Part shown: positions 23,632 to 32,894 of the stretch, one piece after another
Position numbering within the stretch: the stretch's first letter is position 1
Layout: each line of letters begins with the position of its first letter
Assembly: GCA_002425405.1 (NCBI GenBank)
Contig: DIME01000148.1
Span: 1-61,975 of the forward strand
Direction of reading: 5' to 3'
DNA: 61,975 nt
Origin: Candidatus Accumulibacter vicinus
GTDB lineage: Bacteria > Pseudomonadota > Gammaproteobacteria > Burkholderiales > Rhodocyclaceae
Program-made: the position numbers and the translations under genes
The notes under the pieces: generated by a model
Databases searched by the model: none
The model's input: the letters and a program-made list of their open reading frames with translations, nothing else
What the model was told of the DNA's origin: nothing

Positions 23632-25293
23632 ATGGCTCACCCCTTGTTTGAAAGGCACCGTGCAACTCTGGATGCCGCCCTTGAAGCGATTCGTGTTCGC
23701 GGCTACTGGTCAGAGTATTCCGAGATTCCGAGCCCCAAGGTCTATGGGGAAACAGCGATGCAGGATGGCAAGGCCGCCATCGACGCCTGGCGTGGCCAGG
23801 AGTTTCCGCTCGACATGCCGGGGCGGATTGCGGCGTTGGCGTCCGAACGCTCGCCTTACGGTGTCGATCTGTCGATCAGCTATCCGGAATGCGATCCGCA
23901 GGCGCTCATCGATGCCGGTCTCGCGGCCATGCCGGCATGGCAGAAGGTTGGTGCCGACGGTCGTACCGGAATTTGCCTTGAGGCGCTGCAGCGCATCAAT
24001 CAGCGCAGCTTCGAGATTGCCCATGCGGTGATGATGACCACCGGGCAAGGCTGGATGATGGCATTCCAGGCCGGCGGACCGCACGCACAAGACCGCGGAT
24101 TGGAAGCGGTCGCCTATGCCTGGCGAGAGATGTCGTTTGTTCCGAACGAAGCACTTTGGGAAAAACCACAGGGCAAGAACCCACCGCTGACGATGCGCAA
24201 GCACTTCGAGATTGTTGGCCGTGGCGTGGCCTTGGTGATTGGTTGCGGAACCTTTCCGACCTGGAATACCTATCCGGGTCTTTTCGCAGCGCTGGCGACA
24301 GGCAATGCCGTGATTGTCAAGCCGCATGAAAACGCCATTCTGCCGGCGGCGATATCGGTCAGGATCATCCGCGAAGTGCTGGCGGAAAACGGCATCGATC
24401 CGAATCTGGTGACGCTTGCGGTGACCTCAGACCGCAAGACGACGCAGGCGCTGGCCGGCAATCCGGCGGTGAAGTCCGTGGACTTCACCGGCAGTAACGC
24501 CTTCGGGGAATGGTTGAAGGAGAACTGTCGGCAGGCGCAAGTGTATGCGGAGCTGGCTGGTGTGAACAATGTGATCATCGAATCCACCGATGCCTACCGG
24601 GGAATGTTGAAGAATCTGGCTTTCACCTTGGCGCTCTACTCCGGGCAGATGTGTACGACGACGCAAGCGATCATCGTGCCGGCGGATGGCATTGAAACCG
24701 ATGAAGGGCACAAGAGCTTCGACCAGGTTGGCGCGGATCTCGGGGCGGCGCTTGACGGCTTGTTGGCGAAACCCGAAATCGCTACTGCGGTTCTCGGCGC
24801 CATTCAATCGTCCGACACTCTGGCCCGGCTGGCCGACGCGGCGGCGCTTGGCGAGGTCGTGGTCGCTTCGCGCAAGATCGAGCACGCGGAATATCCCATG
24901 GCAGAAGTCCGCACGCCCATCATTCTCAAATGTGATGCTGCCGATGAAGGGGCCTATATGCAGGAGCGCTTTGGCCCGATCAGCTTTCTGGTCCGTGTGC
25001 AGAACAGCACTGCCGCTGTCGCGTTGTCGGAGCGCCTGGTGCGCGAACACGGTGCCTTGACGGTTGGTCTCTATTCGACGCAACCCGAAGTGGTCGAAGC
25101 CGTGATCGCTGCGACTTGCCGTGCACAGGTGGCACTGTCGATCAACCTGACCAGCGCGGTTTATGTCAACCAGTCAGCCGCTTTTTCTGACTACCATGCG
25201 ACCGGGGGCAATCCTGCGGCAACGACCTGTTATGCCGATGCCGCATTCGTCGCCAGCCGTTTCCGTGTCGTACAAAGGCGTTATCACGTCTAG
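23632..25293 (+). CDS. paaN: Phenylacetate degradation aldehyde dehydrogenase PaaN
   Basis: 553 residues. An aldehyde-dehydrogenase fold is seen in VIGCGTFPTWNTYPGLFAALATGNAVIVKPHENA, AELAGVNNVIIES (general-base region) and the nucleophile Cys341 in SGQMCTTTQ. The length fits the PaaN form that lacks the C-terminal MaoC hydratase domain of E. coli PaaZ. PaaN/PaaZ oxidises the semialdehyde formed when the oxepin-CoA ring opens. The ring-opening hydratase must then come from another gene. GGAGGAAC precedes the ATG at 23632. It is the first gene of a four-gene operon. Confidence 0.9.
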   Translation: MAHPLFERHRATLDAALEAIRVRGYWSEYSEIPSPKVYGETAMQDGKAAIDAWRGQEFPLDMPGRIAALASERSPYGVDLSISYPECDPQALIDAGLAAMPAWQKVGADGRTGICLEALQRINQRSFEIAHAVMMTTGQGWMMAFQAGGPHAQDRGLEAVAYAWREMSFVPNEALWEKPQGKNPPLTMRKHFEIVGRGVALVIGCGTFPTWNTYPGLFAALATGNAVIVKPHENAILPAAISVRIIREVLAENGIDPNLVTLAVTSDRKTTQALAGNPAVKSVDFTGSNAFGEWLKENCRQAQVYAELAGVNNVIIESTDAYRGMLKNLAFTLALYSGQMCTTTQAIIVPADGIETDEGHKSFDQVGADLGAALDGLLAKPEIATAVLGAIQSSDTLARLADAAALGEVVVASRKIEHAEYPMAEVRTPIILKCDAADEGAYMQERFGPISFLVRVQNSTAAVALSERLVREHGALTVGLYSTQPEVVEAVIAATCRAQVALSINLTSAVYVNQSAAFSDYHATGGNPAATTCYADAAFVASRFRVVQRRYHV

Positions 25294-25525
25294 CGCTTCA
25301 CGTGTCTGGCGCTTTGGTCGAAGGCCGCGGTGTATGCAGGGCGCGCCCGGCCGCTGAAGCCAATAGGCTGGTCTGCAAGGGTCGTCCGACGGTGCACTGT
25401 GGTTGCGCCGAGACCGAGAGTGAAGTGGTCCGTGGCCGAAAGCGTTCCTCCGCCAGCTTGCGAGCACGGAGAATGTTCCTGGGCCGGGATCTTGCCCAAA
25501 AACCTGGTGAATGAAGGGGGTGTGC

Positions 25526-26317
25526 ATGGCTTTCGAGACTATTCTTTTCTCCGTTGTGGACGGAGTGGCGCGTCTGACGCTGAATCGACCGGATCGCCTC
25601 AACAGCTTTACCGAACAGATGCACGCGGAAGTGCGGGCAGCCCTGGCGCTGCTCCGCGAGGACAGAACGGCACGCGTCTTCGTTCTCAGTGGCGCTGGCA
25701 GAGGTTTTTGCGCCGGTCAGGACCTGGCCGATCGAAGTGTCTTGCCTGGCGAGGCCCCCGTGGACCTGGGAGCCAGCGTTGAGAACAATTACAAACCGCT
25801 CGTCCTGGCACTCCAGAATCTGGCGATGCCCACGATCTGTGCAGTGAATGGCGTTGCCGCCGGCGCGGGTGCCAACCTTGCTCTGGCCTGCGACCTGGTT
25901 GTGGCCAGCCGTTCCGCATCCTTCATCCAGTCGTTCAGCAAGATCGGTCTGATCCCGGATACGGGGGGGACTTACGTATTGCCGCAGCGCATCGGCGTCG
26001 CGCGCGCGATGGGGCTGGCCTTGCTCGGAGACAAGCTTGCAGCCGAACAGGCGGCCGCATGGGGCTTGATCTGGTCATGTGTCGATGACGCGCAGTTCGC
26101 CGAGACGGTGGACCGTCTGGCCGCACAACTCGCACTGGCTCCGACCAAGGCGCTGGTCCGCACCCGGCAGGCCATGCGCGCCAGCCATCTCAACACTCTG
26201 GAGCAGCAACTCGACCTCGAACGCGACTTCATGCGCGAACTCGGTCACAGTGACGATTATCGGGAAGGCGTCAGTGCCTTCATGGAAAAGCGGTCGCCGC
26301 GGTATGCCGGCAAATAG
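25526..26317 (+). CDS. paaG: 1,2-epoxyphenylacetyl-CoA isomerase PaaG
   Basis: 263 residues of the crotonase superfamily. The GAGRGFCAGQDLADR oxyanion-hole segment, GVAAGAGANLALACDLVVAS and FSKIGLIPDTGGTYVLPQRIG are characteristic of PaaG. It converts ring-epoxidised phenylacetyl-CoA to oxepin-CoA and also shifts double bonds later in the pathway. The ATG at 25526 is preceded by GAAGGGGG. Its presence strongly implies that an epoxide intermediate is made in this organism. Confidence 0.9.
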   Translation: MAFETILFSVVDGVARLTLNRPDRLNSFTEQMHAEVRAALALLREDRTARVFVLSGAGRGFCAGQDLADRSVLPGEAPVDLGASVENNYKPLVLALQNLAMPTICAVNGVAAGAGANLALACDLVVASRSASFIQSFSKIGLIPDTGGTYVLPQRIGVARAMGLALLGDKLAAEQAAAWGLIWSCVDDAQFAETVDRLAAQLALAPTKALVRTRQAMRASHLNTLEQQLDLERDFMRELGHSDDYREGVSAFMEKRSPRYAGK

Positions 26318-26478
26318 ACTATCCGCCCCCTGGTAACACGGCTGGCGCCATGTTGGCGGTGAGGCGTCAGTGAGGCTGCGAAATATCCATCCAGTTTCGC
26401 CTGCCACAGTTGCAGCAGATTCATCCACCGTCACCCGAGGAGTAGTATTCCGTCATATTTCTAACCCAGGAGGAGATC

Positions 26479-27804
26479 GTGCCTAGCAAAACCCCCCAGC
26501 CGGGAGATTTGGAGCCCATTGAAACCGCCAGCCGCGACGAAATCTCGGCATTGCAATTGCAGCGCTTGAAGTGGAGCCTGAAACATGCGTATGACAATGT
26601 TCCGCACTACCAACGGACTTTTGCCGCTGCGGGTGTCCATCCGGACGATTTGCGCAGTCTTGAAGACCTGGCGAAGTTCCCGTTCACGACCAAGGTTGAT
26701 TTGCGGGACAACTATCCTTTTGGCTTGTTTGCCGTGCCGCGCGAGAAAGTGGTGCGCGTGCACGCCTCGTCGGGCACCACCGGCAAACCGGTGGTGGTCG
26801 GGTATACCCGTAACGACATAGACATGTGGGCCAATGTCGTGGCGCGGTCGATCCGCGCCGCTGGCGGGCGGCCCGGCGACATCGTGCACGTGACTTACGG
26901 TTACGGACTATTCACCGGTGGCCTGGGTGCGCACTATGGCGCCGAGCGCCTGGGTTGTACAGTAATTCCGATGTCCGGCGGCAATACCGAAAAACAGGTC
27001 CAGATCATTCAGGATTTCAAGCCCGACATCATCATGGTTACCCCTTCGTACATGCTGGTGATCGCCGAAGAGTTCGCCAATCAGGGCCTTGACGGTCGCG
27101 ACTGCTCGCTGAAGGTGGGAATTTTCGGAGCCGAGCCCTGGACCAACGAGATGCGTCGCGAAATCGAATCCAAGATGGGTCTCGATGCGGTGGATATCTA
27201 TGGTCTTTCGGAGGTCATCGGCCCGGGCGTAGCCAGTGAATGCGTGGAAACGAAAGATGGTCCGGTGATCTGGGAAGACCATTTCTACCCGGAAGTGATC
27301 AACCCGGAAACCGGTGAAGTATGCGCCGATGGCGAGGAGGGAGAACTGGTGTTTACCTCTCTGACCAAGGAGGCTTTCCCGGTCATTCGCTACCGGACTC
27401 GCGACCTGACCCGTTTGCTGCCGCCGACGGCGCGCTCCTTCCGGCGGCTGGCGAAAATTGTGGGTCGTTCCGACGACATGCTGATCATCCGTGGGGTGAA
27501 CGTATTTCCGACACAGATCGAGGAAATGATCCTCCGTGACGACAAATTATCCGGACAATACCAGATCGTGGTCTCCCGCGATGGCCTCATGGACCAGATG
27601 GAAGTGATGTGCGAGCTGCAGCCAAGCGTCGCCAATCAAATGTCCCCGGCCGAAGTCGCCAGCGTGGGTCGGCGTTTGCAGCAGACGATCAAGTCGCTGA
27701 TCGGCGTGTCAACCCAGGTCCAGGTCCTGCCGCCAAACTCGATCACCAGAACCTTGGTGGGCAAGGCCAAGCGGGTCATCGACAAGAGGTTGGGTAATGG
27801 CTGA
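26479..27804 (+). CDS. paaK: Phenylacetate-CoA ligase
   Basis: 441 residues, the standard PaaK length. Adenylate-forming motifs are HASSGTTGKPVVVGYT, TPSYMLVIAEEF, IYGLSEVIGPGVASEC, YRTRDLTRLL and the C-terminal DDMLIIRGVNVFPTQIEE. It activates phenylacetate with ATP and CoA, the first committed step. It starts with GTG at 26479 after AGGAGG. The 161 bases between paaG and this gene contain no further gene. Its end overlaps paaJ by 8 bases. Confidence 0.95.
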   Translation: MPSKTPQPGDLEPIETASRDEISALQLQRLKWSLKHAYDNVPHYQRTFAAAGVHPDDLRSLEDLAKFPFTTKVDLRDNYPFGLFAVPREKVVRVHASSGTTGKPVVVGYTRNDIDMWANVVARSIRAAGGRPGDIVHVTYGYGLFTGGLGAHYGAERLGCTVIPMSGGNTEKQVQIIQDFKPDIIMVTPSYMLVIAEEFANQGLDGRDCSLKVGIFGAEPWTNEMRREIESKMGLDAVDIYGLSEVIGPGVASECVETKDGPVIWEDHFYPEVINPETGEVCADGEEGELVFTSLTKEAFPVIRYRTRDLTRLLPPTARSFRRLAKIVGRSDDMLIIRGVNVFPTQIEEMILRDDKLSGQYQIVVSRDGLMDQMEVMCELQPSVANQMSPAEVASVGRRLQQTIKSLIGVSTQVQVLPPNSITRTLVGKAKRVIDKRLGNG

Positions 27805-29002
27805 AGCGTTCATTTGCGACGCGGTGCGAACGCCGGTCGGTCGCTATGGAGGCAGCCTGGCTACTTTACGGGCCGACGATCTGGCCAGCCTGCCGATTCG
27901 GGCCTTGGTCGAGCGCAATCCGGGTGTCGCCTGGGAGCAGGTCGATGACGTGATCTATGGTTGCGCCAACCAGGCCGGTGAAGACAACCGCAATGTGGCG
28001 CGCATGGCCGTCCTTCTTGCGGGCCTGCCAGTGGAGGTCCCGGGAACCACTCTCAATCGCTTGTGCGGTTCCGGTCTGGACGCGATTGCCCAGGCCGCAC
28101 GCGCGATTCGCGCCAGGGAAGCGGATTTGATGATTGCCGGTGGTGTCGAAAGCATGTCGCGGGCACCGTTCGTCATGGGCAAGGCCGCAAGCGCTTTCCA
28201 GCGCAGTGTCGAGGTGTTTGATACGACCATCGGCTGGCGCTTCGTTAACCCGAAAATGAAGGCCACGTACGGGATCGACTCGATGCCGGAAACGGCCGAG
28301 AACGTGGCCGCCGAGTTTGCCATCAGTCGCGGCGATCAGGATGCATTCGCGTGGCGTAGCCAACAGCGCTGGGCGGCCGCCGATGCCGCCGGCCGTTTCG
28401 CAGACGAGATTCTGGCCGTCGAGATTGCGCAGCAGAAGGGCGAGCCCAAGCGCTTTGCCCGTGACGAGCATGCGCGTCCGGAGGTGACGCTGGAAGCGCT
28501 GGCAGCGCTGAAGGGAGTGGTCAGGAATGGCGGGACGATCACTGCCGGTAACGCGTCCGGAGTCAATGATGGCGCGTGTGCGCTGCTTGTTGCCAGCGAG
28601 GCGGCGGCAGCGCGTCATGGACTGGTTCCCAAGGCGCGCATCGTCGGTGCCGCAGTCGCCGGCGTTCCACCGCGCATCATGGGGATCGGGCCGGCTCCTG
28701 CGACGCGCAAGTTGCTCGCGCGCCTGGGTATCGATCTCATGGACATCGATTTGATCGAGTTGAACGAAGCGTTTGCAGCGCAGGGGCTGGCCGTGTTGCG
28801 GCAATTGGGCCTGCCTGATGATGCTGAACAGGTTAACCCCAATGGGGGTGCCATCGCCATCGGCCATCCTCTGGGAATGAGCGGGGCAAGGCTGGCGACA
28901 ACGGCTACCTACGAGCTGCGGCGACGCGGCGGCCGTTATGCCCTATGTACGATGTGCATCGGTGTCGGACAAGGCATTGCGATGTTGCTGGAACGGGTCT
29001 GA
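27797..29002 (+). CDS. paaJ: 3-oxoadipyl-CoA thiolase
   Basis: 401 residues. It opens AFICDAVRTPVGRYGGSLATLRADDLA, typical of the PaaJ/PcaF branch, with the acyl-accepting Cys in TLNRLCGSGLDAI (about residue 90), NEAFAAQGLA, GHPLGMSGARL and CTMCIGVGQG. It cleaves 3-oxoadipyl-CoA to succinyl-CoA and acetyl-CoA, and in the paa pathway also 3-oxo-5,6-didehydrosuberyl-CoA. The start overlaps the paaK end. It is the last gene before a hairpin. Confidence 0.92.
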   Translation: MAEAFICDAVRTPVGRYGGSLATLRADDLASLPIRALVERNPGVAWEQVDDVIYGCANQAGEDNRNVARMAVLLAGLPVEVPGTTLNRLCGSGLDAIAQAARAIRAREADLMIAGGVESMSRAPFVMGKAASAFQRSVEVFDTTIGWRFVNPKMKATYGIDSMPETAENVAAEFAISRGDQDAFAWRSQQRWAAADAAGRFADEILAVEIAQQKGEPKRFARDEHARPEVTLEALAALKGVVRNGGTITAGNASGVNDGACALLVASEAAAARHGLVPKARIVGAAVAGVPPRIMGIGPAPATRKLLARLGIDLMDIDLIELNEAFAAQGLAVLRQLGLPDDAEQVNPNGGAIAIGHPLGMSGARLATTATYELRRRGGRYALCTMCIGVGQGIAMLLERV

Positions 29003-29010
29003 GGGTTCTT

Positions 29011-29043
29011 GCCGGGCGGCGGCCGGGAACCTGGCCGCCCGGC
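29011..29043. terminator. Terminator-like hairpin between paaJ and the AraC gene
   Basis: GCCGGGCGGC and GCCGCCCGGC form a perfect 10-bp stem around a 13-base loop. A T-rich run (CCTTTTCC) follows shortly on the plus strand. It lies between convergent genes and may serve both. Confidence 0.6.
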
Positions 29044-29058
29044 GATCCTTTTCCTGGA

Positions 29059-30084
29059 TCAGGTTTTCAGCGTGCGCTGCCGATAGACGCCGGGAGCCAC
29101 GCCGGTCCAGGTCTTGAACGCCCGGTAGAACGCAGCAGCATCCGAAAAACCGATGTGTTCGGCGATTTCTTCGATCGACAGGCGAGAGTGATCGAGGCAG
29201 TCGATCGCGACGTCGCGGCGCAGACCGTCCTTGATTTCCTGGAAGTTGGTCCCTTCGCCAATCAGCCTGCGGTGCAAGGTCCGCTGCGAAAACCCGACTG
29301 CTTGTGCGGCTTCGGCAATGTCCACATGCGCCGGCAGCGCATCTTTCAGGATGGCACGGATTTTCTCGCTGAGCAGGTCGGTGGCGCGATATTGCCACAG
29401 CAGATTTCCCGGCGCGGCGCGCAGGAACTGGTGTAGAGAGTCGACATCCTGGCTGACTGCCCGGTCAAGGTAAGGCACCGGGATGCCCATGGCCGATACG
29501 GGTGCGGAAAAGGCAATTTCGCCGGGGAACAAATGAGCGTATTCGTCGCCGTGTATCGGACATGGCCCCGTGAAACGTACTGCCGTCAATTTGATGCGTT
29601 CGCCGATGAGCCAGGAAGCAAGGATATGCAGACTCTTGAAATAGACGACCGGCAGGAAAGTCGGGTGTTGTTGGGAGCGGGAGGAGGGCCCGGTCAAGGT
29701 GATCCAGGCAACGTCGCCTTCCTTGCGGAAGCTCAGGTGGATCTCGTCGGTCAACAGGCGGTGGGCTTTGACCCAGCGTGCCAGCACCACGTATAGCGAC
29801 AGTGCACCAAACAGCGATGCACGGGCAAGGAAGACAAAGGAGCCCCGTCGCAGTGGCTTGGCAAGGTGGCCCATCATTTCATCGTCCAGGTCGTCCATCA
29901 GCGAAAGCACCAGGGTTTGGTATTGCGTTCCGGAGATGCGTGCCAATGGCAATTCGATCAACTCGCGCGGGATGTTCGCACGTTCCAGAAACGGCAGCGG
30001 ATCCTGCTGGCGAAGTTTGAGTCCGCCCAGCGTTTCGCGTACGAAGCCGATGTGTACGGAGATCGGAGGCGAGTTCATGGTCAC
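29059..30084 (-). CDS. AraC-family transcriptional regulator
   Basis: 341 residues. The C-terminal third is a double helix-turn-helix of the AraC type (AAQAVGFSQRTLHRRL and IEEIAEHIGFSDAAAFYRAFKTWTGVAPGVYR). The N-terminal 200 residues resemble the ligand domain of the OruR/GliR-like branch (Arabinose_bd type). It is transcribed away from the MaoC-ligase-PHA operon, so it is the obvious candidate to control that operon, with a fatty or aromatic acid as possible effector. The GTG at 30084 follows AAGGAAC; an ATG two codons later is an alternative. Confidence 0.88.
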   Translation of the reverse strand: MTMNSPPISVHIGFVRETLGGLKLRQQDPLPFLERANIPRELIELPLARISGTQYQTLVLSLMDDLDDEMMGHLAKPLRRGSFVFLARASLFGALSLYVVLARWVKAHRLLTDEIHLSFRKEGDVAWITLTGPSSRSQQHPTFLPVVYFKSLHILASWLIGERIKLTAVRFTGPCPIHGDEYAHLFPGEIAFSAPVSAMGIPVPYLDRAVSQDVDSLHQFLRAAPGNLLWQYRATDLLSEKIRAILKDALPAHVDIAEAAQAVGFSQRTLHRRLIGEGTNFQEIKDGLRRDVAIDCLDHSRLSIEEIAEHIGFSDAAAFYRAFKTWTGVAPGVYRQRTLKT

Positions 30085-30259
30085 GAAAGTTCCTTGGGAA
30101 TTTTGGCAAATTTTGCAATTTTTAGGCGTTCAGTGCAATGGCGTGCGGGTCATCCTTTACTTTAGGATCTGCAACGTGGCAAGTGACGAATCAGGGTAGT
30201 TATTGACAACCGGGTGAGGCAGGACACCTGCGGGTGATACCCGATTTTGGGAGGCAGAG

Positions 30260-30700
30260 ATGATCGACAAGAAGTGGATTGGCTACACAGGACCAGAAGT
30301 ACGCTTTGATATTGAAAGAGGAAGGTTGAAATTCTTCGCGCAGGCGATCGGCGAAAGCAATCCGATCTATCTGGATCAGGGGGCGGCACAAGCGGCTGGT
30401 TACCGCGACTTGCCGGTACCTCCGACTTTCCTGCTGGCGGCTGATTTGGACTCGAATGAACTGTTCAGTACTTTGGCAAAAATGGGCGTATCGCTGGGGA
30501 AAATCCTGCATGGCGAGCAGGGCTACACCTATTACCAGCCGGTCTGTGCCGGTGAGACGGTCACGGTATGTTCGAGGATTTCCGACATCTACGACAAGAA
30601 GGGCGGTGCTTTGGAGTTCATCATCCGTGATTCGAGCGTCACCAACGCCAGCGGTGAACTGGCGGCAGAGTTCCGTAGTGTCATCGTGGTTCGCAACTAG
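30260..30700 (+). CDS. MaoC-type hydratase subunit, non-catalytic half
   Basis: 146 residues, hotdog fold of the MaoC_dehydrat_N type (FDIERGRLKFFAQAIGESNPIY, VPPTFLLA, GEQGYTYYQPVCAGETVTV). The usual DxNPxH catalytic motif is replaced by ESNPIY, so this subunit should not be catalytic alone. It lies 11 bases before a second MaoC gene that has the full motif. The arrangement resembles the HadA/HadB or ChsH pairs, where a heterodimer hydrates enoyl-CoA. Together the pair could make (R)-3-hydroxyacyl-CoA for PHA synthesis, or open oxepin-CoA in place of the domain missing from PaaN. Confidence 0.82.
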   Translation: MIDKKWIGYTGPEVRFDIERGRLKFFAQAIGESNPIYLDQGAAQAAGYRDLPVPPTFLLAADLDSNELFSTLAKMGVSLGKILHGEQGYTYYQPVCAGETVTVCSRISDIYDKKGGALEFIIRDSSVTNASGELAAEFRSVIVVRN

Positions 30701-30711
30701 GAGAGGGTGAG

Positions 30712-31128
30712 ATGGTCGAACAGAATATTGTGGTCAATGTGGGCGATATCATTCCCGAGTTGAAACTGCCGCCGGTCACGCGTACGACGCTGGCCTTGTT
30801 CGCCGGCGCATCCGGCGATCATAACCCGATTCATATCGACATCGATTTTGCGCGCAAGGCGGGAATGCCCGACGTGTTTGCGCACGGCATGCTGAGCATG
30901 GCCTGGCTCGGGCGCCTGCTGACTGCCTGGGTACCGCAGTCGCAGCTGCGTACCTGGTCGGTGCGCTTTTTGGGGATCACCCATCTTGGCGATCGCGTGA
31001 CCTGTAGTGGACAGGTGGTCGAGATCTTCGAAGAAAACGGCGAACGGCGGGCCAAGCTGGAGATCCAGACCCGTAATCAGGAGGGTGAAGTCAAGATTGC
31101 CGGCGAGGCGGTGGTCTGTTTGCCCTGA
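30712..31128 (+). CDS. MaoC-type hydratase subunit, catalytic half
   Basis: 138 residues. The motif FAGASGDHNPIHIDIDFARKAGMPDVFAHGML carries the catalytic Asp and His of R-specific enoyl-CoA hydratases (hydratase 2). It starts 11 bases after the partner gene with GAGAGG upstream. Likely product: (R)-3-hydroxyacyl-CoA from trans-2-enoyl-CoA. Together with the downstream acyl-CoA ligase and PHA synthase, it would link beta-oxidation to polymer formation. Confidence 0.85.
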   Translation: MVEQNIVVNVGDIIPELKLPPVTRTTLALFAGASGDHNPIHIDIDFARKAGMPDVFAHGMLSMAWLGRLLTAWVPQSQLRTWSVRFLGITHLGDRVTCSGQVVEIFEENGERRAKLEIQTRNQEGEVKIAGEAVVCLP

Positions 31129-31179
31129 GGGGCATGGTGGCCATCGGACTGCGACGAGCAAAAGTCAGGAGAAACGACC

Positions 31180-32805
31180 GTGCTGGCACAAATGATGAAG
31201 GAGCCGCTACTGCTCTCCAGTGTGTTGACACATGCCGAGAAGTATCACGGCGACGAAGAGGTCGTCAGCCGAATGCCTGCGGGCCAGGTTCATCGCTACA
31301 CTTACCGCGATCTCGCGCAGCGCGTGCGGCAGGCGGCAAGAGCGCTGCTGGACCTCGGCCTGGGGGAGGGAGCCTGCATTGCTACCCTGGGCTGGAACAC
31401 CTATCGGCACCTGGAATTGTATTTTGCGATTCCCTGTCTTGGCTCGATTTGCCACACGATCAATCCACGCCTGTTTCACGAGCAAATCGTCTACATCATC
31501 AACCACGCCGAAGACGTGGCGCTCTTCTTCGACACCTCTTTTGCCCCGCTGGTCGCCGAACTGCGACATCGCTGTCCGGGGGTGAAGTATTGGGTTGCCT
31601 TGGTCGAGCCGGAAAGCATCCCGGCGGACACGCCTTTCGCCCAGTCTTACGAGGCACTGCTGGCGCGCCAGCCAAGTCTGCTGGAATGGCCCTCGTTCGA
31701 CGAGAATACGGCTTGTCTGCTCTGCTACACCTCCGGAACGACCGGCAACCCCAAAGGTGTCCTGTTCTCGCATCGCACGACCTTGCTGCACAGCCTGGCG
31801 ACGGCCTTACCCGACGCCTTGTCGATTTCGGCCAGTGAGGTCGTGTGCCCGATCGTGCCGATGTTTCACGCCAATGGCTGGGGTCTTCCCTACACCTGTC
31901 CGATGGTCGGCAGCAAGTTGGTCCTTGCCGGGATGAATACGGATGGCGAGAGCCTGTACCGGCTGTTCGAAGCCGAGGGAGTGACCTTTGCTGGGGCGGT
32001 GCCAACCGTTTGGCAAGGGGTGATCGATTACATGCAAGCGCACGGACTCGAATTTGGCAGTTTGCGGCGATTTCTCGTTGGCGGCTCATCCTGCCCGTTT
32101 TCGATTATTCGTACCATGTGGCACGACTATGGCGTCGAGGCCCTGCCTGGTTGGGGAATGACCGAACTCAGCCCGATCGGCACGTTGACGACGACCAAGC
32201 GTAAGCACGCCAAGTGGAGCCCAGACCAGTTGCTGGAGTTCAAGACCAATCACGGTCGGCCGCTATTTGGCGTCGACCTGCGCCTGGTCGGGAAAGAGGG
32301 GGAAGCGGTGCCATGCGATGGGCAATCCGTCGGAGAACTGCAGGTTCGCGGATTGTGGACGGTAGACACTTATTTCAAAAGCGATCGGAGTGCGCTGATC
32401 GACGGCTGGTTCCCCACGGGCGACATCGCGACTATCGATGGGGAAGGCTATCTCAGGATTACCGACCGTTCGAAGGACATGATCAAAAGCGGAGGGGAAT
32501 GGATCAGTTCAATCGAACTGGAGAACATCGCCACATTGCATCCGGCGGTGGCGATGGCTGCGGCCATTGGCGTCGCCAGCAACAAGTGGGGCGAGCGCCC
32601 ATTGCTGGTCGCCGTGCTGAGGCCGGGCCAATCCGTGAGCAGACAAGAGTTGCTTGCCTGGTTCGAGGGCAAGGTTGCCAGGTGGTGGATTCCTGACGAT
32701 GTTCAGTTCGTTCCAGAGTTGCCGATGACCGCGACAGGCAAACTCTCGAAACTTGCGCTCCGCAAGCAGTATGTGGATTTTCAATTGCCCGCAGAGGGCG
32801 AATAG
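31180..32805 (+). CDS. Medium-chain acyl-CoA ligase, AlkK-like
   Basis: 541 residues. It is similar along its length to Pseudomonas AlkK, including the start (LAQMMKEPLLLSSVLTHAEKYHG), CHTINPRLFHEQIVYIINHAED, the AMP motif CYTSGTTGNPKGVLFSHR, GWGMTELSPIGT, GWFPTGDIATID and the catalytic-Lys end MTATGKLSKLALRKQY. AlkK activates medium-chain fatty acids. The start is GTG at 31180 with AGGAGAA upstream. It lies between the MaoC pair and PHA synthase in the same direction, suggesting that external acids are fed towards polymer or beta-oxidation. Phenylalkanoates are possible substrates by context only. Confidence 0.9.
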   Translation: MLAQMMKEPLLLSSVLTHAEKYHGDEEVVSRMPAGQVHRYTYRDLAQRVRQAARALLDLGLGEGACIATLGWNTYRHLELYFAIPCLGSICHTINPRLFHEQIVYIINHAEDVALFFDTSFAPLVAELRHRCPGVKYWVALVEPESIPADTPFAQSYEALLARQPSLLEWPSFDENTACLLCYTSGTTGNPKGVLFSHRTTLLHSLATALPDALSISASEVVCPIVPMFHANGWGLPYTCPMVGSKLVLAGMNTDGESLYRLFEAEGVTFAGAVPTVWQGVIDYMQAHGLEFGSLRRFLVGGSSCPFSIIRTMWHDYGVEALPGWGMTELSPIGTLTTTKRKHAKWSPDQLLEFKTNHGRPLFGVDLRLVGKEGEAVPCDGQSVGELQVRGLWTVDTYFKSDRSALIDGWFPTGDIATIDGEGYLRITDRSKDMIKSGGEWISSIELENIATLHPAVAMAAAIGVASNKWGERPLLVAVLRPGQSVSRQELLAWFEGKVARWWIPDDVQFVPELPMTATGKLSKLALRKQYVDFQLPAEGE

Positions 32806-32894
32806 CTCCGCAACGGCTAGGGTCTTGCCACAAGGCATGCTCCCACGGGTCGGACTTCTGGTGGTATATGGCAATTCAATGAAAGGAAAAGGCC

